Of a DNA stretch of 64,000 bases, positions 25,800 to 36,591 are shown piece after piece. Each line of letters opens with the position of its first letter. Position 1 is the first letter of the stretch. This DNA is from Lamellibrachia satsuma (taxonomy: Eukaryota; Annelida; Polychaeta; Sabellida; Siboglinidae). Below the pieces are notes generated by a model. The model worked only from the letters and a program-made list of their open reading frames with translations. It searched no databases and was not told the DNA's origin. The translations under genes and the position numbers were made by a program. Location of the stretch: positions 3,701,501 through 3,765,500 of the forward strand of contig BSQZ01000015.1 of the NCBI GenBank assembly GCA_033239005.1, in the 5' to 3' direction.

Positions 25800-27600
25800 T
25801 GGCAAACTGTTTTCAAAAATAATAAATCGTAAAATTAAGAAGCCCGCATAGATTAACGCGTAATGGTCAGTAGAACGACGCAATTATCAATGAAGACATT
25901 GAAAAATAAAGACAATTCATAATGGCGACCAACATTAACGGTTTAGCCGTGATCTGCTCAGGCTAGTGGTCCGCGCTTAATATAATGCACGATATCAATG
26001 TCCGACCTTTCGGACACTGGTCAGTGCCGCCCGCGCCCATGGCAACCGATCAACATCTCAGTACGGTTAATGAGCGCAACTTTCAACAAGATTACCATTC
26101 ATTTGAAATTCTATCATGTTATGCTAATCTATCCGATTCACCAGGACACCAACCCACGGCTAACGCACACACTCACGGGATTATTGGCGCATTGACAGTG
26201 CCACGTGATCGATCTACCGACCGATCGGTCGGCCTCACGAAGCGACGGCGGCGTTGACCTGTGTTGACCGCTGGTCGACAGCGTCGGCCAGCAGCTGCGT
26301 GTCGGATTACTGTTCAGTTGTTTCGTTATAACATCTGCGGTAATTGCAGAAATTGCCTTTACAGAAAGTGCTGTGGCCAATTAAGTGCACTTCAGAAATG
26401 TGTCCGTTCGGAGAGTTGTCCTTAATGGCAGCTCTACCGCGCTGCAGTTCGTTTACATCTGTCGTTGTACTAATGCAATTACAGGCACTTGTAGTTGAAC
26501 TAAGCGTGATACCCACAGTCGTGTAAAAACCGCAGAGTCGTTTACATGGGTGTGCCTGAATTATTGCACATTTAAGGATGTTTTGGGAGGGGGCGAATTC
26601 GCTCCAAGGTTATTAGACGACTGTGTACACTGCATGTAGTACCATGTACATGTAGTTACAAGCGTAGCGCTCGTTATTCCCAGTATCGTAGCATTGTGTG
26701 CAAACCGACACGGCACGTTGGCTGGCAGCCGTCCTGGACGCGGTGAGGTGACACTATCTTGAGACAGATCCAGGCACTTGGGAGCGAACAAATATGCGAG
26801 CAGACAATCAAATCTCTTATCTGTCAGTATCGAGGCACACGGGGCTGCCCGGGCTCGCAGTACTGATAGTTGCCTTCATCGCTTTGTCATACTCGTATTC
26901 AGTCAGATCTACAACTGAGACAGACACGGTGAATAGGTTTCAAAACTGAATGTGCGATCAGGGATCATTTCAAAACACCGATGTACAACACTGCAGGAAC
27001 ATTTAATCCCGGACCCCCTTTCTGGTTTCTTTCTAATAAATAGTTAATTTTGTTTAGAACATTAAACATCACAACCATCAAAATGTTTACCTAGTAGATA
27101 TCACCACTTTGTTTGATTGTAATCCGCTTGAGAATTATGAAGTCAGTTTAAGGCTTACTTGAGTGTTTCAAAACATTATAGGACTGGTAACGTTGTAAAC
27201 TGTCCATCGCAACTAAATATTATATAAATATCATCAAACTTTGAAATACCACAAGCTATATTGATCGCATATGTAATCGCATGTAAACAAGGAGAACGCA
27301 TACACTTATAAACAAACAACCTGTTTGTGTATTATACAAGAACGACGGTGTTGTGATATCCTTATGAAACGCCACGACAAATATAACACACCATTGTCCT
27401 TCGATAGCGCCTTCTCGGTCCTGCTGATTGCATAATGTTTGACAAAATCGATATTTGTGCAACACCGTTTTGCGGACAAAACAATAAAGAACGACGGTTT
27501 CTTGGTTAGTGTTTCCCTTCCACGGGTCAACTGGTGCAATTTACGCACAGTGTCTGCTACAGTCTCGGGGCGGTTGGTGCAACTTACGTAAGCGCCATTA
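25800..27600. other. Intergenic stretch, no recognised gene
   Basis: Only short frames without domains; nothing repetitive noticed. Confidence 0.4.
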
Positions 27601-27604
27601 ATAA

Positions 27605-27805
27605 AACGGTACGGTGGCTCGGCGGCTGCAGCGCCTGGCTGTCGATCGAGCGAACCGGGGTTGGAGTTCGTCCTCCTATTGCCGTTTCGAAACTTGGGCA
27701 ATGCAGTCACCCCCCTTTGTTTGTGTCTTACGGAAGAGACACTAAAATGTGTCAATCCCTTCTGCCTGGTGTCTATGCCAGAGGAAGTAAAAGATCTCAC
27801 ACAGG
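27605..27805 (+). mobile_element. tRNA-derived SINE
   Basis: Head GGTACGGTGGCTCGGCGGCT..AGCGCCTGGCTGTCGATCGAG, then CCGGGGTTGGAGTTCGTCC: an A box, an anticodon-loop-like CTGTCGA and a decayed B box. The body contains GTCTTACGGAAGAGAC.CTAAA and GTAAAAGATCTCACAC, resembling the conserved GTCTTTCGGATGAGAC..TAAA core found in many invertebrate SINEs. Confidence 0.7.
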
Positions 27806-28424
27806 GGGTAAATGTGTAACCTGCTTTGGACTATGTCTGTCAACGGCAGAAACGTTCACGAAGCGGCTCATGTAATTCTGCCAAGTACATGTGTCTTTCA
27901 CGAGGACGCGAGTGAATGAATTAAATTGCACGCCTACATCATCTTCAATTTGCATTATATGATACGTTGTATAATGCCACGAACAACAACAACAAGTGAA
28001 CGGCAGGAACTGAAGCGTCACGCGTGGCTGGTATTTGGGCATCGGGCATGTACACAGCACATCGTTCTCTAAAAACGTTGTTTGTTTGAAACAACTCTCG
28101 AAAGCATAATATTAGTATTATTTATTTGTAAATAAGAGACAACACACATCGTGAACGGAAGAATTCAGCACAACAGTCGGTGCACTATTTTTGTGTCGTG
28201 GTCTCGCTATACCACAAGATTTGTCAGCGACAAAGAGTATATGTACCTAAACAAAAATAGCTGTGCTGCACTACCGAAATAGTCGGATGTTCTAAATATA
28301 ACCCGTGCACCTGTCATGATAACGGTAAGCAAATGATTGAGTGAAAACACGTTATTGATGTGTGGCTATTTATTCATCACAAATGAGATGCTACGCGCCA
28401 CGCCACGTAAACTGTTTCCGATGT

Positions 28425-28730
28425 CAAGGCGTCAGAAATCAGTGATGACGCTTAGTAATGTAGATGCCTTAGATGTGCTATGCGAGGTTACGTCATGTTG
28501 GATGTCATTCAAAACATTAATCAATTCCAAAGCGTCGATTATAGTTACTTGTCCTATAAAACATGTGTTTTTTTATTACTGGCCAGAACGTTTCCTTCAT
28601 TTTGCTGAAAAAGAGTATTTTTTGGCAAAATTAATCATACAACACAACCCATTGAAAGTTGAGACAATAAGAAAAAGAATGTCTTGGTCCGTAACAACCG
28701 CTTCTCCGAACGAACGAAACTGCCGCTTAT
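28425..28730 (+). repeat. Local tandem duplication, unit 1
   Basis: GTGATGACG.., TTACGTCA.GT, GTGTTTTTTTATTACTGGCC, TCATACAACACAACCCA and TTGGTCCG..ATAACC-like blocks recur in the same order in unit 2. A 131-codon frame across unit 1 (28337-28732) is not preserved in unit 2 and matches no family, so it is probably not coding. Confidence 0.75.
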
Positions 28731-28744
28731 AGACTGTCGCCGGT

Positions 28745-29005
28745 GTCAAGACGTCACAAACTTGTGATGACGTATAATAACGGAGACGTGCTGCGCGGAT
28801 GTTACGTCACGTGGGGTGTCCTTAAATTCATTAATCGATTCTAACGCTGTTAAAATATGTGTTTTTTTTATTGCTAGCCAGAAAGTTTCCTTCGTTTGGC
28901 TGGAAATTATAAATTTTCGCAAACTATATCATACAACACAACCCACTGAAAGCAAACATAAAAAGAAGATGCATTCATCTTTTGGTCCGAAATAACCAAT
29001 TCTAC
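28745..29005 (+). repeat. Local tandem duplication, unit 2
   Basis: Diverged second copy directly downstream of unit 1. Confidence 0.75.
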
Positions 29006-29504
29006 ACAGTCGTGCTAGTTTGCGAAGGCCACGCGCATATATAGGCCTACGTTCAGTGAGATTACGCTAAGCGCCCGTTAGACCGTTCAGCTGACCCCTA
29101 ATTCAACACCGGTGTTAATAATTAATCATGCCGCCATTTAAAACTACACGGCTGGCGTTTACAATTTGACGCCTTAGACACCCTCATGCATTAAGACAAG
29201 CGTGCTTGCTTACCAGAGCCAAACTTCTGATATTAATTGTATTCCAATTATAAGTATGCCTACGTACATGTCTTATCGTCTGACGCATTTTTCCGTTTCA
29301 GGTTTATTTCCAATTAGTGGGTTGGGGATAATGCCATTGGTATGATCTCCTATCTTGTTGTTCATATGTCTATATACGAACTATTCCCAACGTATATCAA
29401 ATAATATGTTGTGTGTTTACGTGGACACTTCTATGTCTTGTGCGTAGTAATCGATGCATCCTTCCCACACACCTGGCACAATCAAGAGATCACGGTTTCA
29501 GTTT

Positions 29505-29605
29505 GTTGTCCAAACAAGTTCAACTTTGTTATTTGCGGTTTCGGTCTGTTCTCCAAACAAGTTCACCTATCTTATTTGCAGTTTCGGTTTGCTCTCCAAC
29601 TATGC
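29505..29605 (+). repeat. About 41-bp tandem repeat, 2-2.5 copies
   Basis: Units share CTCCAAACAAGTTCA..TTATTTGCGGTTTCGGT. Confidence 0.75.
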
Positions 29606-29774
29606 TCGTATATTTATTTTTTTTCAATCACCCTACTTGTCTACCGTGCTAACTCCTCTAAAATGTAATGCATATAGTATATTGGTTCGTCATCGTAGAT
29701 AAATGTGTGTCTGTTTTATTGAGGTGTGCAGTCGAAGAGCATATCCATTGTCTAAATACAGCCAACTTCTTAAC

Positions 29775-29915
29775 TACACGGATAGTAACACGATACGCGA
29801 TTTCAAGTAACGTACAGGTATACTAGTAACACGATCCGCGAGTACAAGTAACGTACACGTATAGTAACACGATCCGCGAGTACAAGTAACGTACACGTAT
29901 AGTAACACGATCCGA
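29775..29915 (+). repeat. 38-40-bp tandem repeat, about 3.5 copies
   Basis: Units share AGTAACACGATCCGCGAG and TACAAGTAACGTACACGTAT. Confidence 0.85.
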
Positions 29916-30740
29916 GATGATCAGCCACAGTAATAATCACCCATGAGGCAGTGACAATAATTATTGTCCTGACAAATCCAATGGTTACGGGCGGTCGCGA
30001 ACTTGTCCACGGCCCTTCAACGTTGAAATAGGATATCTAGGTCAATGAAACAGTGTCAATTTAATTGTTATGTTCTCGCCCCAGGAACAAACCGTGCGAT
30101 ACTGACTAGGCCAGATATAATCATGCTGCACCGTAAAAGTTATCTACAAATCACAATTGTATGTCGCTGTAGCAGTCTAGCTGTGACAACGTTAATGAAA
30201 TCGGTGTCTGTTGTAATATAAACAGAATACACTTTGCTTAAATGAATGTATCATTGATGTCATGTTAAGCGTTCTATATCAACTGGTTTTTTTTTAGAAA
30301 ATGTGACCATGGCAGGAATTGGTTTATAAATGAATGATATTATTTTTAAAAAGAAGGAAATGCAGGATATTTTACAATGAACACTGGCAAAAAATAATAT
30401 CTCCCCAAACCACAGGAGGCTTGGCAACTTTGAATGTCGTATAGTTGCGAGGACTTGGTATTGAGATTAGCATCTGGAACGTAGGTAGTGTCGACCGGTT
30501 GTTGAATAACTTCGCTGGCGTTGAATAAACACGGCCATAAACCAGCGTCGAGTCAGCGGTGAGATTGCTCGTCTGAACGAGCCACGTTGGCTGTTTGTTG
30601 CCGTCGACTCGAGCTAGGTCGTGACTCACCAACAACAGCCGCTCTCATTGGACGTCCTACGCGGGGGATTCCCCTGCAGGCAATCCGTTATAGGCGCGTC
30701 GGGAAATTTTTTTTGTAAATCTTTTTATCGGCTACCGGGC
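29916..30740. other. Intergenic stretch, promoter-like at its 3' end
   Basis: No gene seen. 30600-30743 is CpG-richer and leads into CCAGATGGCGG, a YY1-type motif over an ATG. Confidence 0.35.
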
Positions 30741-30743
30741 CAG

Positions 30744-30993
30744 ATGGCGGACTTAGCAGCGTTCACGAGGAAGGGTAGCGATTTCTGTATTGGTGATTAT
30801 AATTATTGTCAAACATGCAGCAACTGAAAAATTAAAACGGGAAAGGTCTAAAGAAAATTTGAAAACAACCTTTATAAGACAGGGAAACGTTGTAAACCTC
30901 GAAAACATTGACAAAATGGCTGTTATGGCTCGTGACAAGGGGAGGTTTGCTTTTGCCCTGTGTGATGCCTTCGGTATACCAGGTGGCGCCCAG
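30744..30993 (+). CDS. Unidentified coding-like segment (possible exon, frameshifted or two-part)
   Basis: Begins CCAGATGGCGGAC, a YY1-like motif overlapping an ATG, as in many housekeeping first exons. The first frame reads MADLAAFTRKGSDFCIG and stops at 30825-30827. A second frame, open from about 30790, reads EKLKRERSKENLKTTFIRQG and RDKGRFAFALCDAFGIPGG, then meets a good donor, CAG|GTGCGT, after 30993. An acceptor-like AG at 30819-30820 could instead start an internal exon at 30821. The Lys/Arg-rich helix followed by a Gly-rich turn looks protein-like, but I do not recognise the family. It may be a broken retrocopy or a real exon whose partners I cannot see. It lies about 750 bp upstream of the GADD45 promoter on the same strand. 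Confidence 0.35.
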
Positions 30994-31183
30994 GTGCGTC
31001 TTATAATGGTTAATGACAACAGTTGGTTATGGTTTTATCATTGAACAAATCCCAATCTATGACCAGGAAGTCAGAATCGCTTAAAATGGTGACCTACTTA
31101 CTTCAATAGTTTTCTTGAAGGCAGGGTATTTTCTTGAATATACCTTGACAAACGCCTTCCCCAATGGTTACCGCTGTGGCGTG

Positions 31184-31318
31184 ACGTGCGTAATAAACCA
31201 CCTGGGTTATACCCATAATTGGGGTTATGTTATAAAACCATACGCGGGTCTGGTTTTATTGCAGTGGCATGAAGCACGCAGTAAAACACCTGGGTTATAC
31301 CCATAATTGGGTTATGAA
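31184..31318 (+). repeat. Direct duplication of about 50 bp, two copies
   Basis: ACCTGGGTTATACCCATAAT plus TGGG(G)TTATG..ATAAAA occurs at about 31199 and about 31290. Confidence 0.8.
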
Positions 31319-31654
31319 ATAAAAGCATATGTAGATAATATAAACCATACACGAACGTGGGTGTAATGTCCTAATTATGTGTTATGCATATTATTGCATA
31401 TCTATAAATGTGTTCCTACCAATTGTTTGTACGCATTAGTAAAAAATCAGACTGCTTTAGCACGAATGTATAACCGTGTGATTTCCTGCTACAGCTATCT
31501 AGGTACGAAATGTCGTTTCCAACGTCTTATACGCTAAACAGAGAACTGCCGTGGTTTCCGCGACAGGCGCATGTGACTGCTTGGCAGTACGCCAGCGTGG
31601 TTATGGACACGCGAACAACAACCTCGCGGCAGGTCAACATGGCCGCGTAACAGC

Positions 31655-31750
31655 GCTCGACCAATCAACGCGCCGCCTCGAACGTCTGACGTTCGTTTAT
31701 GTTAATGAGCTACGAGTACATAAAGCCGCTGATCAGCGAGCAGCGTCATA
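31655..31750 (+). promoter_or_regulatory. GADD45 core promoter (CCAAT and TATA-like boxes)
   Basis: GACCAATCA (CCAAT at 31661-31665) lies about 55 bp upstream of ACATAAAG (about 31718-31725). A start about 30 bp further, near 31750, would leave only 20-25 nt before the first ATG at 31772. Inferred from spacing. Confidence 0.5.
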
Positions 31751-31846
31751 ACACGTCGACTGCTCTAGTGAATGACTGCGTCGAACCGAGTGATTACTCA
31801 ATACACGTGTATGCCGTATCAGATGATTCTCTCGCCGAATATCAAT

Positions 31847-31890
31847 ATGACATTTGAGGACAGTGACGATACGAAGACTTACAAGATCGA
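31847..31890 (+). CDS. Gadd45: GADD45 exon 1
   Basis: Encodes MTFEDSDDTKTYKI plus two bases of the next codon, then donor GA|GTGAGT. This start was chosen because MTFED matches the conserved MTLEE N-terminus and has A at -3. Three further in-frame ATGs lie upstream (31772, 31811, 31823), with a TGA directly before the first, so a form 25 residues longer is possible. Confidence 0.85.
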
Positions 31891-32845
31891 GTGAGTACAA
31901 ACGTTCAGTTTTATTTACGATTTAGTGTAATTCTGGTGGAGTTTCGTCAGATCGTGCTGCGCTTGCATCAGAACGCACGGATGTTTATGCAGGTTGCTAC
32001 GTACACACAACGTAGTCAACGTGTGCAACATATGCATTGCATATCCGCTGAGCAGTATGTGTGGACATATTCTATGCTTATGAGGATAGAAAATGTCACC
32101 TAAATCAGACAACTCGTGATCGTGGAATTGGGTGACTGACAGTAATGTTAGTAATTACCGCTGTTGAGTCACTGTTTTGAAACGACATACACACGTGAGG
32201 CGAGTCGGATCGATACTATGCTGAGTCATCGGGCTAACTAGTCAGAATCACGAGTCATCACGCCCAACGATATACAGCATTCTTCTGGCTAGATAGTTTA
32301 GCGATGCCAACAAACTGGATCTTGGTGCGTGGTGCTGGTATGGATGGGTGGACAGAACTGGTCTGTCTACCCGAGTACACGCTCAGACTCGTGGCCATGC
32401 ACGGCTCGTTGTTCCGAGCGAGGTCAGCCGGTGCCCTAGTCAGTGCTCGCCCAAACAAAGCGCCTAGTGCGGTGAACTGGTGCAATCATGTGCGGACTTG
32501 ACGAATCGCTGGCTATTTTCCGCACGGAGGCTGGCGGGTGTATTGTACCCGTTATCGCGTTTATTGAGTACGCACTGAAATTCCTCGTGGTTCATGGCGT
32601 CCATGCCACAAAGCAGATACATTACCAGCATGAACTGACACGTTGCCTGGGTTTATTTCACAGTGTCTCGACACTGAGTCCCACTGGGACATACGACGTA
32701 CAGTCGTGTGTTGTGCTCATTGATGGCTATACTAATTAAGTATTGCTTTTGTCATTTAAACTACCATATATGCCATGATCATTTGTCGTGCTACAAGTAT
32801 AATGTTTCCCACTGCGTACAACTGACTGTGTGTTATTATTTACAG

Positions 32846-32950
32846 TAACAAGATGGACATCGGTCTCATGTTGCGGGACTGTCTGGAGGCTGCGAAAAAA
32901 GAAGATCGCGTCACGTGCGGTCTTGACAACGCGTGTGAACTACTCGAAAC
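32846..32950 (+). CDS. Gadd45: GADD45 exon 2
   Basis: Acceptor TTATTTACAG, donor AC|GTAAGT. Encodes NKMDIGLMLRDCLEAAKKED and ..TCGLDNACELLE. This corresponds to the vertebrate MDKVGDALEEVL..VGVYEAAKLLN exon, the first helices of the L7Ae-like domain. Confidence 0.92.
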
Positions 32951-33121
32951 GTAAGTTGGCTATTTCGCTTAATACGAAACCATGCATGATTTCCCTGCTA
33001 TATCTTCAGATCGATAATTATGCAAAAGTCTACTGCAACTTTTAGTGCATTTTTGTTAAGTGGAAACGTGTCTTGGCATGCTTGGAGGGTAATTAATTGA
33101 AACTCTTTTGTTTGTACACAG

Positions 33122-33242
33122 GAAAGCGGACGGGGTGATGCTCTGTATTCTTCCCGTCAACGACACGAACGACGTGACGCTTCAGATCCACTCGACTCTT
33201 ATCGAGGCCTTCTGCTGGGAGAATGACATCAACCTTGTCAAG
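33122..33242 (+). CDS. Gadd45: GADD45 exon 3
   Basis: Acceptor TTTGTACACAG, donor AAG|GTGCGT. Encodes the most conserved core: DGVMLCILPVNDTNDVTLQI, HSTLIEAFCWENDINLVK. In vertebrate proteins the acidic loop before LQIH and the IEAFC helix form the dimer and partner-binding surface. The acidic loop is shorter here (NDTND). Confidence 0.95.
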
Positions 33243-34139
33243 GTGCGTGTCTTTTACGAGTCTTACCTGTGCAGTTGATTATCAAACTGGCCATTTGGAA
33301 ATTGGAATGTCTGCGTTGCGATCTAGATAGTATTATATAACTACCAGTTTGGTTGTGGTTGGTGTGTAAAAAGGAAAAATTATAATCGTAATTTTAGGCA
33401 TAACCGCACAACGATATTACCTGCCAAATGGCCAGTTGCCAGCGCTGTGGTGTTTTGTAGTGGTTATCGAGTAAAACCATCGATCTGGGTAAAGCGTAAA
33501 CACAGGGACACTTGTAATACACAAGGCCCTTGATTGTATCCCACGCAGTGCTGCTCCGTGTCCATGTAGGAAGTTTAGAAACTAATTATGGCGTTTACGG
33601 GAATTCTCCCAAACATATTACTATTGCGTTGCTGGGATGCACTTCCTCTGACACTGGTATGCACTGACGGTCACTCCAAACATGAATTCACTGGTCACTC
33701 CAGGCTAGTGTAGTTATGTAAGGCTCGGAAGGACAGGTCAAATCCAATGATACGGGCGGTTTCAAGCGGCAGTGAGGTTAACGGCCTGACAACGATTGTG
33801 CAGCTGTCTATAGCCAGTCTTAACTGGTATGATCAGGCGCGTGGTGCGTGGATGTTCTGGGCTGCCTGGTAGGCATGCACAATGGATTCTGGAACGTGCG
33901 CAGGGCGCGTGTTGCTTACATAATGCACCGTGCATTCTTTTTACTTAATCTTACGATCTTCTCACGTTCTTGGTCACTGTAACCTTTCACTGTACCACGA
34001 TCACAGTATGTTTGACCTGACAATGCAAGGTTACTAATTTCCTCAATGACGATTGCGTTGAGCTGCGGTAATTGAGACGTGGTGATCAAATGCACTTGTG
34101 ACATTTAGTTTTTGTGTGCATTTTTGGTAGGGCTGTATA

Positions 34140-34380
34140 ACCAGGGGGATGGGGTGGGGTGGGGTGTCAACGGGTACCCTGGAAGGACCCGCGGTGCAAG
34201 TCTCCAATCAGCGCAGTGGGAAAGTGCGACGACCCGAAAACTACTGGCGGCGCGGACAAGCCAACGACCCGCACGCAACGTGGCCGCCGCGATCGATAAA
34301 CAAGCGCGGTCATTAGCGCCAGCATAACACGCGCTCGCTCGCGCGTGACCTCGCAGTATCACAGCCGCTCAGGTCAGCTG
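34140..34380 (+). promoter_or_regulatory. CpG-rich patch in GADD45 intron 3
   Basis: Local G+C/CpG enrichment with a GGGGTGGGGTGGGGT run, CCAATCAGCGC, GCGGCGCGG and CGCGCTCGCTCGCGCG. It is unlike the rest of the 2.86-kb intron. Mammalian GADD45A has its p53 response element in intron 3; I see no full p53 site here. Could be an enhancer or an alternative promoter. Confidence 0.35.
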
Positions 34381-36098
34381 AACTGACCACTCCGGCCAAT
34401 GAACTAGCCGAAGGCGGCTGTGTAGAACAGATGTCGAAGTGTAGACCGTGTGGTCACGAGATAGATATACGAACAAAGGTCGCGCCGTTGACGTTTCCTT
34501 TGTGTGACCGGGGACAAAGGACACACACACGGAGGTCCTGGGCGTGGGATGATAAGGACAACACCGCCTTTGTCTCATATCGTGACATCTCAGTTTGAAC
34601 TTTTTGTCAGTGCAGACCGTGTTCCACTCTGGCCTCCTCGTTAATTGGTAGGATTGCATCGGTGCAATCATGCCGCACTACAGTGCTCATGCGGTTCGCA
34701 CAATGCTCTTAAAAACGCTGGGAAACTGATCGTTATCGGCGTAAACAAAAGTCTGACGCGGGTCGGCATATGCCAGCCGCCATATCGTCAACACACAAAT
34801 GATTCCTATTGATTTCCTAGGAAAAAAATCGGCGCCTTGTGTTTCGTGCACACGTGCTGGACGACAAGATGACGGGGAACGATGTTCTTTGTGTCGTGGC
34901 TTCGGGGTCGACCGGGGACAACCCGTGGTTTGGGGGCGGGCCTAGATAAAAGTGTTTTATGACAAGTTAGCAGGTGCACGGGAAATGCACACAGTTCGCA
35001 CGGGTCAGTGCGGTGCTGTGGCTTGACGCCAGCAAGTCGTTGTCGGTCGAACGAGCACTCAATCTCTGATGTTCGTAAAGAACGCACCAGCGACTGCAAC
35101 ACCGGAGACGTTGCCACAGCGTCGGCGGCGTCGTTGGGCCAACATAAATCATCGATGATTGCGGACGCGTCGTACGAATCTCAATCACGCGACTTACCTT
35201 GATCTCTTCGTGAAAACATGTTTTCTCAACCGCACTGCTATGTTTTATTCATCTTGTTATTCCCCGCTGGCGGTTTCTCGCAGCGAACACTATCGCCACG
35301 ATTGCGACGACAGTGCAGTAAACATTGTTGTTGCACAGTAAACAACGGTTGTTTTTCATACGTGGGCCAATATACCAACTGTGCTAAACAGGTAAACAGC
35401 GCAACTTTACGTAATTGACACAAACACGAGAATGACCTAGAAAGTATACAGAATTCGTCGCTGTTTGCAGCCCAATTGACGTCAACGCTGTAGCCGAGCA
35501 TTCGTCTTAGTTACACGTTTTTATCTCGAAGCGATATCAGCACAGTTAATCCACGTTGCGTGCAGTCGCTCGTACTCCCAAAAGATGATCACACACATCT
35601 AGTGCGGGTTGTTCTGTTGACCTTACGAGGCAACATTTGACAAGTATACACTGCGATGCGGCAAGCGTCGTAATAAGTGTCAGTCGAAGACGTCACGATA
35701 AACAACCGTTACCTTCGTGCACCGAGTCAAATGCGCTCCTTGTAATGTAGCCACTGGCAGCGGCAGCTTAATTACTCTGCCGCTAAACCTACACTGTTCT
35801 TGGAAGCATGTCTTGTTGTTCAGTAACGTTACGCCTCACTCCTACGTAATGAACATCGGGGTTGAATTTTCCTTCAAAGAAACTTTCCTTTTGCGTTTTA
35901 GCAATTCTGAAAGAAATATGGTTTATCATTAGCCTCAGCAACATCCCTGTATTTGCCAAACACTGAGCAGCACTGGGTACTTGAGTGTATGAGCAGTACA
36001 TTTGTTACTAACATGTGTATTTCTTAAGTGTGAATTAGTGGCATTATGACACGATATCTGAGCGGTGATAATGACTGTATCTGTTTTCGTTGTTCCAG

Positions 36099-36323
36099 GT
36101 CGACTCGACCGAGAAACTCGTCAAGCTTCTGGGTAGCGCGCCTGCGACTAACGACAACGACCGACCAGCCGTCCGTCCTGTCGCCGCTACGACGGCCGAC
36201 TTCGAGTGCGTGCTGGTCGAATACCCGGTCGGCACCCCCACGGAGCCTGACGAGGAGGTGATGGAGTTCTGCAAGATGACGTGTGACATGTCGCCGCCTC
36301 CTGTGGTAGATCTGGCCGTCTGA
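36099..36323 (+). CDS. Gadd45: GADD45 exon 4 (last coding exon)
   Basis: Acceptor CGTTGTTCCAG, phase 0. Encodes VDSTEKLVKLLG (vertebrate VSNPGRLAELL), a variable linker, FECVLVEYPVGTPTEPDE (vertebrate LHCVLVTNPH..W.DP), EVMEFCKMTCDMSPPPVVDL (vertebrate ..FCRESRYMDQWVPVINL), then AV and TGA at 36321-36323. The motif order confirms a complete C-terminus. Confidence 0.95.
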   Translation, partial: VDSTEKLVKLLGSAPATNDNDRPAVRPVAATTADFECVLVEYPVGTPTEPDEEVMEFCKMTCDMSPPPVVDLAV

Positions 36324-36343
36324 GCACTGCGTCGTCTCCTCAG

Positions 36344-36591
36344 GTGAGAATTCATTACTACAGTGTCAGCCTCGACGACACATTGTTGTATGTAATATTT
36401 ATTTAGCATGTTAATCATATTTAGACATACAACATGTATATCGGAGAAGAACGTGAACACATTTTGTTAGATATGACATGTTTGATTGCAATTTTGCTTA
36501 TATCGTGCTTGTATACTTTCACGTATCTTCCTCTTATTAAAAATGCTATACTTCCACGCCCGTCCTACAATGTTTGATTCTATGTCGGCAG
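36344..36591 (+). other. Possible 3'UTR intron of GADD45
   Basis: CCTCAG|GTGAGA begins 20 nt after the stop codon, and TATGTCGGCAG at 36581-36591 is a plausible acceptor. The removed part is A+T-rich (with ATTTATTTA near 36400), while the sequence after 36592 is G+C-richer and exon-like. At this distance the junction would not be expected to trigger nonsense-mediated decay. Confidence 0.4.

Larger units (their letters stand above)
31847..36323 (+). other. Gadd45: GADD45 gene, four coding exons (gene span)
   Basis: Encodes a growth-arrest and DNA-damage-inducible 45 protein. This is a small acidic L7Ae-fold protein that in vertebrates binds MAP3K4, PCNA, p21 and CDK1 in nucleus and cytoplasm and is induced by stress. 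Joining 31847-31890, 32846-32950, 33122-33242 and 36099-36323 gives one open frame of 164 codons plus stop; vertebrate members are about 160 residues. Diagnostic stretches are MTFEDSDDTK (vertebrate MTLEE start), VMLCILPVNDTNDVTLQIHS, LIEAFCWENDINLVK and FECVLVEYPVGTP. All introns are GT-AG, with phases 2, 2 and 0, and they fall at the same protein positions as in vertebrate GADD45 genes. Poly(A) signal at 37520. Identification is secure; which vertebrate paralogue it is closest to cannot be told by eye, and invertebrates usually have one copy. Confidence 0.93.

Noticed and set aside
28337..28732. 131-codon frame as a gene
   Set aside because: Not preserved in the adjacent duplicate unit; no family match.
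33075..33875. p53 half-sites (GGCATGCTT, AGGCATGCAC) in GADD45 introns
   Set aside because: Each has mismatches and no adjacent second half-site.
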